Below are positions 61,746 through 64,000 of a stretch of 64,000 nucleotides of DNA, one piece after another. The notes beneath the pieces are model-generated. The model ran no database searches, was not told where the DNA came from, and saw nothing but the letters and a program-made list of their open reading frames with translations. The position numbers and the translations under genes are program-made. The first letter of the stretch is position 1. The number at the start of each line of letters is the position of its first letter. The stretch comes from Lepisosteus oculatus (taxonomy: Eukaryota > Chordata > Actinopteri > Semionotiformes > Lepisosteidae): assembly GCF_040954835.1 (NCBI RefSeq), contig NC_090698.1, positions 40,539,501 through 40,603,500 of the forward strand, read 5' to 3'.

Positions 61746-62514
61746 AATTATGTGGAAAAGTATATGAATATGAATGAATAACTTTTTATAATTAAAGTGA
61801 ACAATTTCACTTCACCTTAAGTATTTTATAAACATTTGTAACAAAAGAGGAGTTAGTTTTATCTGATGTATTCCCTGTGTCATAATGCACATTATTATAG
61901 ATATTCTCACCCCTACTCAATTCATCATGTACACAGTCCACATTCAGGGCCAGTGTACAGTAAAAAGCCACTATTTTGCGCTTGTGAATTGAAATATCAC
62001 CATTTAACTACATTTCAAATGTTAACTAATCATTACTTGTTACTTCTGTGTCCTGTATTTTAGTATTTTAAAATCTTGTGTGTATTACATACACAAAGCC
62101 TAACTGCTGTATGTAAGGCTGCTGGTTAGAGCCTAAGTAAGGCACTCAGAATCCCTCTGTGATTTGGGCACCTAGTGTAAAATCCTGAAAAAAGTTTAAG
62201 GCAGTTGAGAACAACTTTAAGTCATTCTTTAACATACCAAGGTCACAGGCAAAAAGCACCTTTAAGACACAGCCTTTGTGTCTGTATTAACTAGTGTGTG
62301 ACAGGTTTGTATTCTGCCAATATGGTTTTGACATTGTTCATCTCCGGAACAGTAGCCTTTTACTGTAAAATGACCCCATAACCAAATATTTCATACAAGA
62401 TAACTTCATGTGTCATGCCTAAAAACAGCTGAAATTATTAATCTCTATCATTGTCACAAGAATAGTACCTTTCTACTGTTAAATGACCCGGTTCCCAAAG
62501 GTTTAAAGAAGGAT

Positions 62515-62525
62515 TTTATTTTATT
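62515..62525 (-). terminator. candidate dnajb5 poly(A) signals (two overlapping AATAAA)
   Basis: Two overlapping tttatt hexamers on the + strand (62515-62520 and 62520-62525) read AATAAA on the gene's strand, about 545 nt after the dnajb5 stop. Position only. Confidence 0.35.
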
Positions 62526-63068
62526 TGACATTCAGAGCTCATTCACATCATAAAACAGCTGAATTAGCTTAGCTGGAAAAACAAAGGCCACGAAGGAAGT
62601 TAACTTAGTCCCCTGGTCTTCTCTCTGTAAAGTATAAAATCCAAGTTCCCTTTGTAAAATTCAAAGAAATCTAAGTTCTTTACAATAAAGAACTATATTC
62701 TTTTCCATCCCCCTAAAAAGTCCTCAACTTGTCCTTACAAAAGAGAGAACAACTAGAAAAACATGTCCCATTAGCACAAGCATTGCAGGTAGAAGAAAAA
62801 TTCCACTGCTGAACCTTTCTGAGGTTGCATGGTGCTGATCAACCTCACAAACAGTCCCCCCCCCCCACTTGTATTAAAAAAAAAACGTAAAATATTATAA
62901 TTTACAAAAATGAATACATCTTTACATAAAAAGATAACAAAATTAACTCTTGCAGTTCTTTGTGGCACATTTTTTTTCTTTCTTCTGAAATAAGTGTCTG
63001 TGAGTAATAAAAAAATGATAAAAAGAAAAGAAAGCCCAATGATTCCCCTTCCCTTTCCGTCCTGGGTC

Positions 63069-63302
63069 CTAGGACAGGGGCAGATGCTGTTTGAGGATTT
63101 CTCTGGACTGTGGCGGTATTCTGTCAGGGAAGCGCACCTGGAACTCCACTATTAAGTCCCCACGCTGTGTTGGGGACTTGGGAAAGGGCAGGCCCTCTCC
63201 TCTCAGTCTCTTCACTGTGCCTGGCTTGATGATGTCACTGCAAGGCAGAGGAATCACTCGATTGTCGATGGTAGGAATGTTGACTGTGCAACCACACAGA
63301 GC
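63069..63302 (-). CDS. dnajb5: dnajb5, last coding exon: DnaJ (Hsp40) class B co-chaperone C-terminus
   Basis: The exon encodes 77 residues and a stop (TAG 63071-63069). It follows a 'ctgcag' acceptor in phase 0 on the - strand. It starts ALCGCTVNIPTIDNRVIPLP and continues with KPGTVKRLRGEGLPFPKSPT, GDLIVEFQVRFPD and a QHLPLS end. This is the distal part of the C-terminal substrate-binding domain (CTD II) of a class B J-protein, which delivers clients to Hsp70 in the cytosol. DNAJB1 and DNAJB4 share the fold, but the wording of this exon and the link to VCP and FANCG favour DNAJB5. The J domain and remaining exons lie beyond the window end. Confidence 0.9.
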   Translation of the reverse strand, partial: ALCGCTVNIPTIDNRVIPLPCSDIIKPGTVKRLRGEGLPFPKSPTQRGDLIVEFQVRFPDRIPPQSREILKQHLPLS

Positions 63303-64000
63303 CTGCAGAAAAACAGAATATAAATGAATGCAATAGATCTTTTTTTCAGCATTGTATAAATACCGTCACATTGACTCATTCAGATTTCAGTGTTGGAACT
63401 GTTCTATAAAAGGTATGTCAGAGAAGATGAAAACCTAAGTAGGTTTCCACTGGTTTGACTTCAGAAATTATACCAATGCTGTTTGCTCTTCACGGACTAT
63501 CCACGTAACAATTATTTATGGAAATTCACGTGACACATTTATTGCAGTCTGTTTCTGTCTATTTGCCTAGACAGAAAACAGTTTACCAAACAGCAAGAAA
63601 AAATATCTCCTGCATTTTGGATTTTTTTCAGTCCACCGAAGGCACTTTAATTTAAATTTATGACGTACTCTCAGCTATTCACCAAACACTGTTCCAGTAG
63701 TTTTCTCTATGTCAATATAAAAATTGTAATCACATTATTTTCAAGTATTTGCTGTGTTATTAATAAACTACCACTCCAGAATAACCTGTCATTAGTCTTG
63801 GATAGTTGGGAGACAGCCATGAGGTTAAAGAAGTCATAGTTATAAGGGGCTTTAAAGCTTTATTTCAGTTATGAGCTGTGTTTTGTAACTGAAGCAGAAT
63901 TGCTTAAATTGCTTTGTTACATAAGTAAATTATTACCCAGAAAAGGCAGGAACGATACAAAAACCGTATATGTGTTTGTGTGTGCGTGTGTGGGAGTGTT
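63303..64000 (-). other. dnajb5 intron, no recognised feature
   Basis: This is intronic sequence up to the window edge, ending in a short TG-rich run (63966-63990). Confidence 0.6.

Overview
This is vertebrate nuclear DNA from a ray-finned fish. It is AT-rich and intron-rich, with GT-AG introns and about half a dozen fish-type repeat families. The repeat spectrum (Penelope-like elements, 5S-rRNA-derived SINEs, Tc1-like elements, an 'agaacataagaaag'-type short repeat) and the presence of a huluwa-like gene suggest an actinopterygian, perhaps a non-teleost such as a gar, bowfin or sturgeon. The species-level guess is inference only.

Layout, left to right. (1) 1-13023, + strand: the 3' half of fancg (Fanconi anaemia core complex), six exons. 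One intron holds a Penelope-like retroelement with two copies in inverted orientation, and another holds a PLE-terminus palindrome. (2) 13500-27950, + strand: complete vcp (p97 AAA+ ATPase), 17 coding exons that add up to exactly 806 residues, behind a CpG-rich promoter with five CCAAT boxes. (3) 30900-35400, - strand: a three-exon gene for a 335-residue single-pass membrane protein that I identify as huluwa (hwa), the maternal dorsal determinant. Its exons 2 and 3 are easy to miss because exon 1 alone reads through into a 237-codon ORF. (4) 36421-47921, - strand: complete akr1a1 (aldehyde reductase), eight coding exons that add up to exactly 325 residues with the catalytic tetrad D45/Y50/K80/H113 intact. 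Its last intron carries a 2.85-kb nested transposon composite and an internal intron carries a decayed partial copy of one of its own exons. (5) 48000-63000: a long gene desert with SINEs and transposon remnants. (6) 63069-63302, - strand: the last coding exon of dnajb5, whose remainder lies beyond the window.

From established human gene order, DNAJB5, VCP and FANCG are neighbours on 9p13.3, so the backbone is an ancient linkage. The insertion of hwa and akr1a1 between vcp and dnajb5 is the notable part of the locus. The genes are functionally unrelated (DNA crosslink repair, protein segregation, axis induction, carbonyl reduction, chaperone). I see no evidence that they work as one system.

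The strongest points for follow-up are the full huluwa gene model with its intron-retention isoform and upstream ORFs, a 23-bp bare Penelope terminus flanked by 13-bp target-site duplications, the partial exon duplication inside akr1a1, and head-to-head 5S-derived SINEs.
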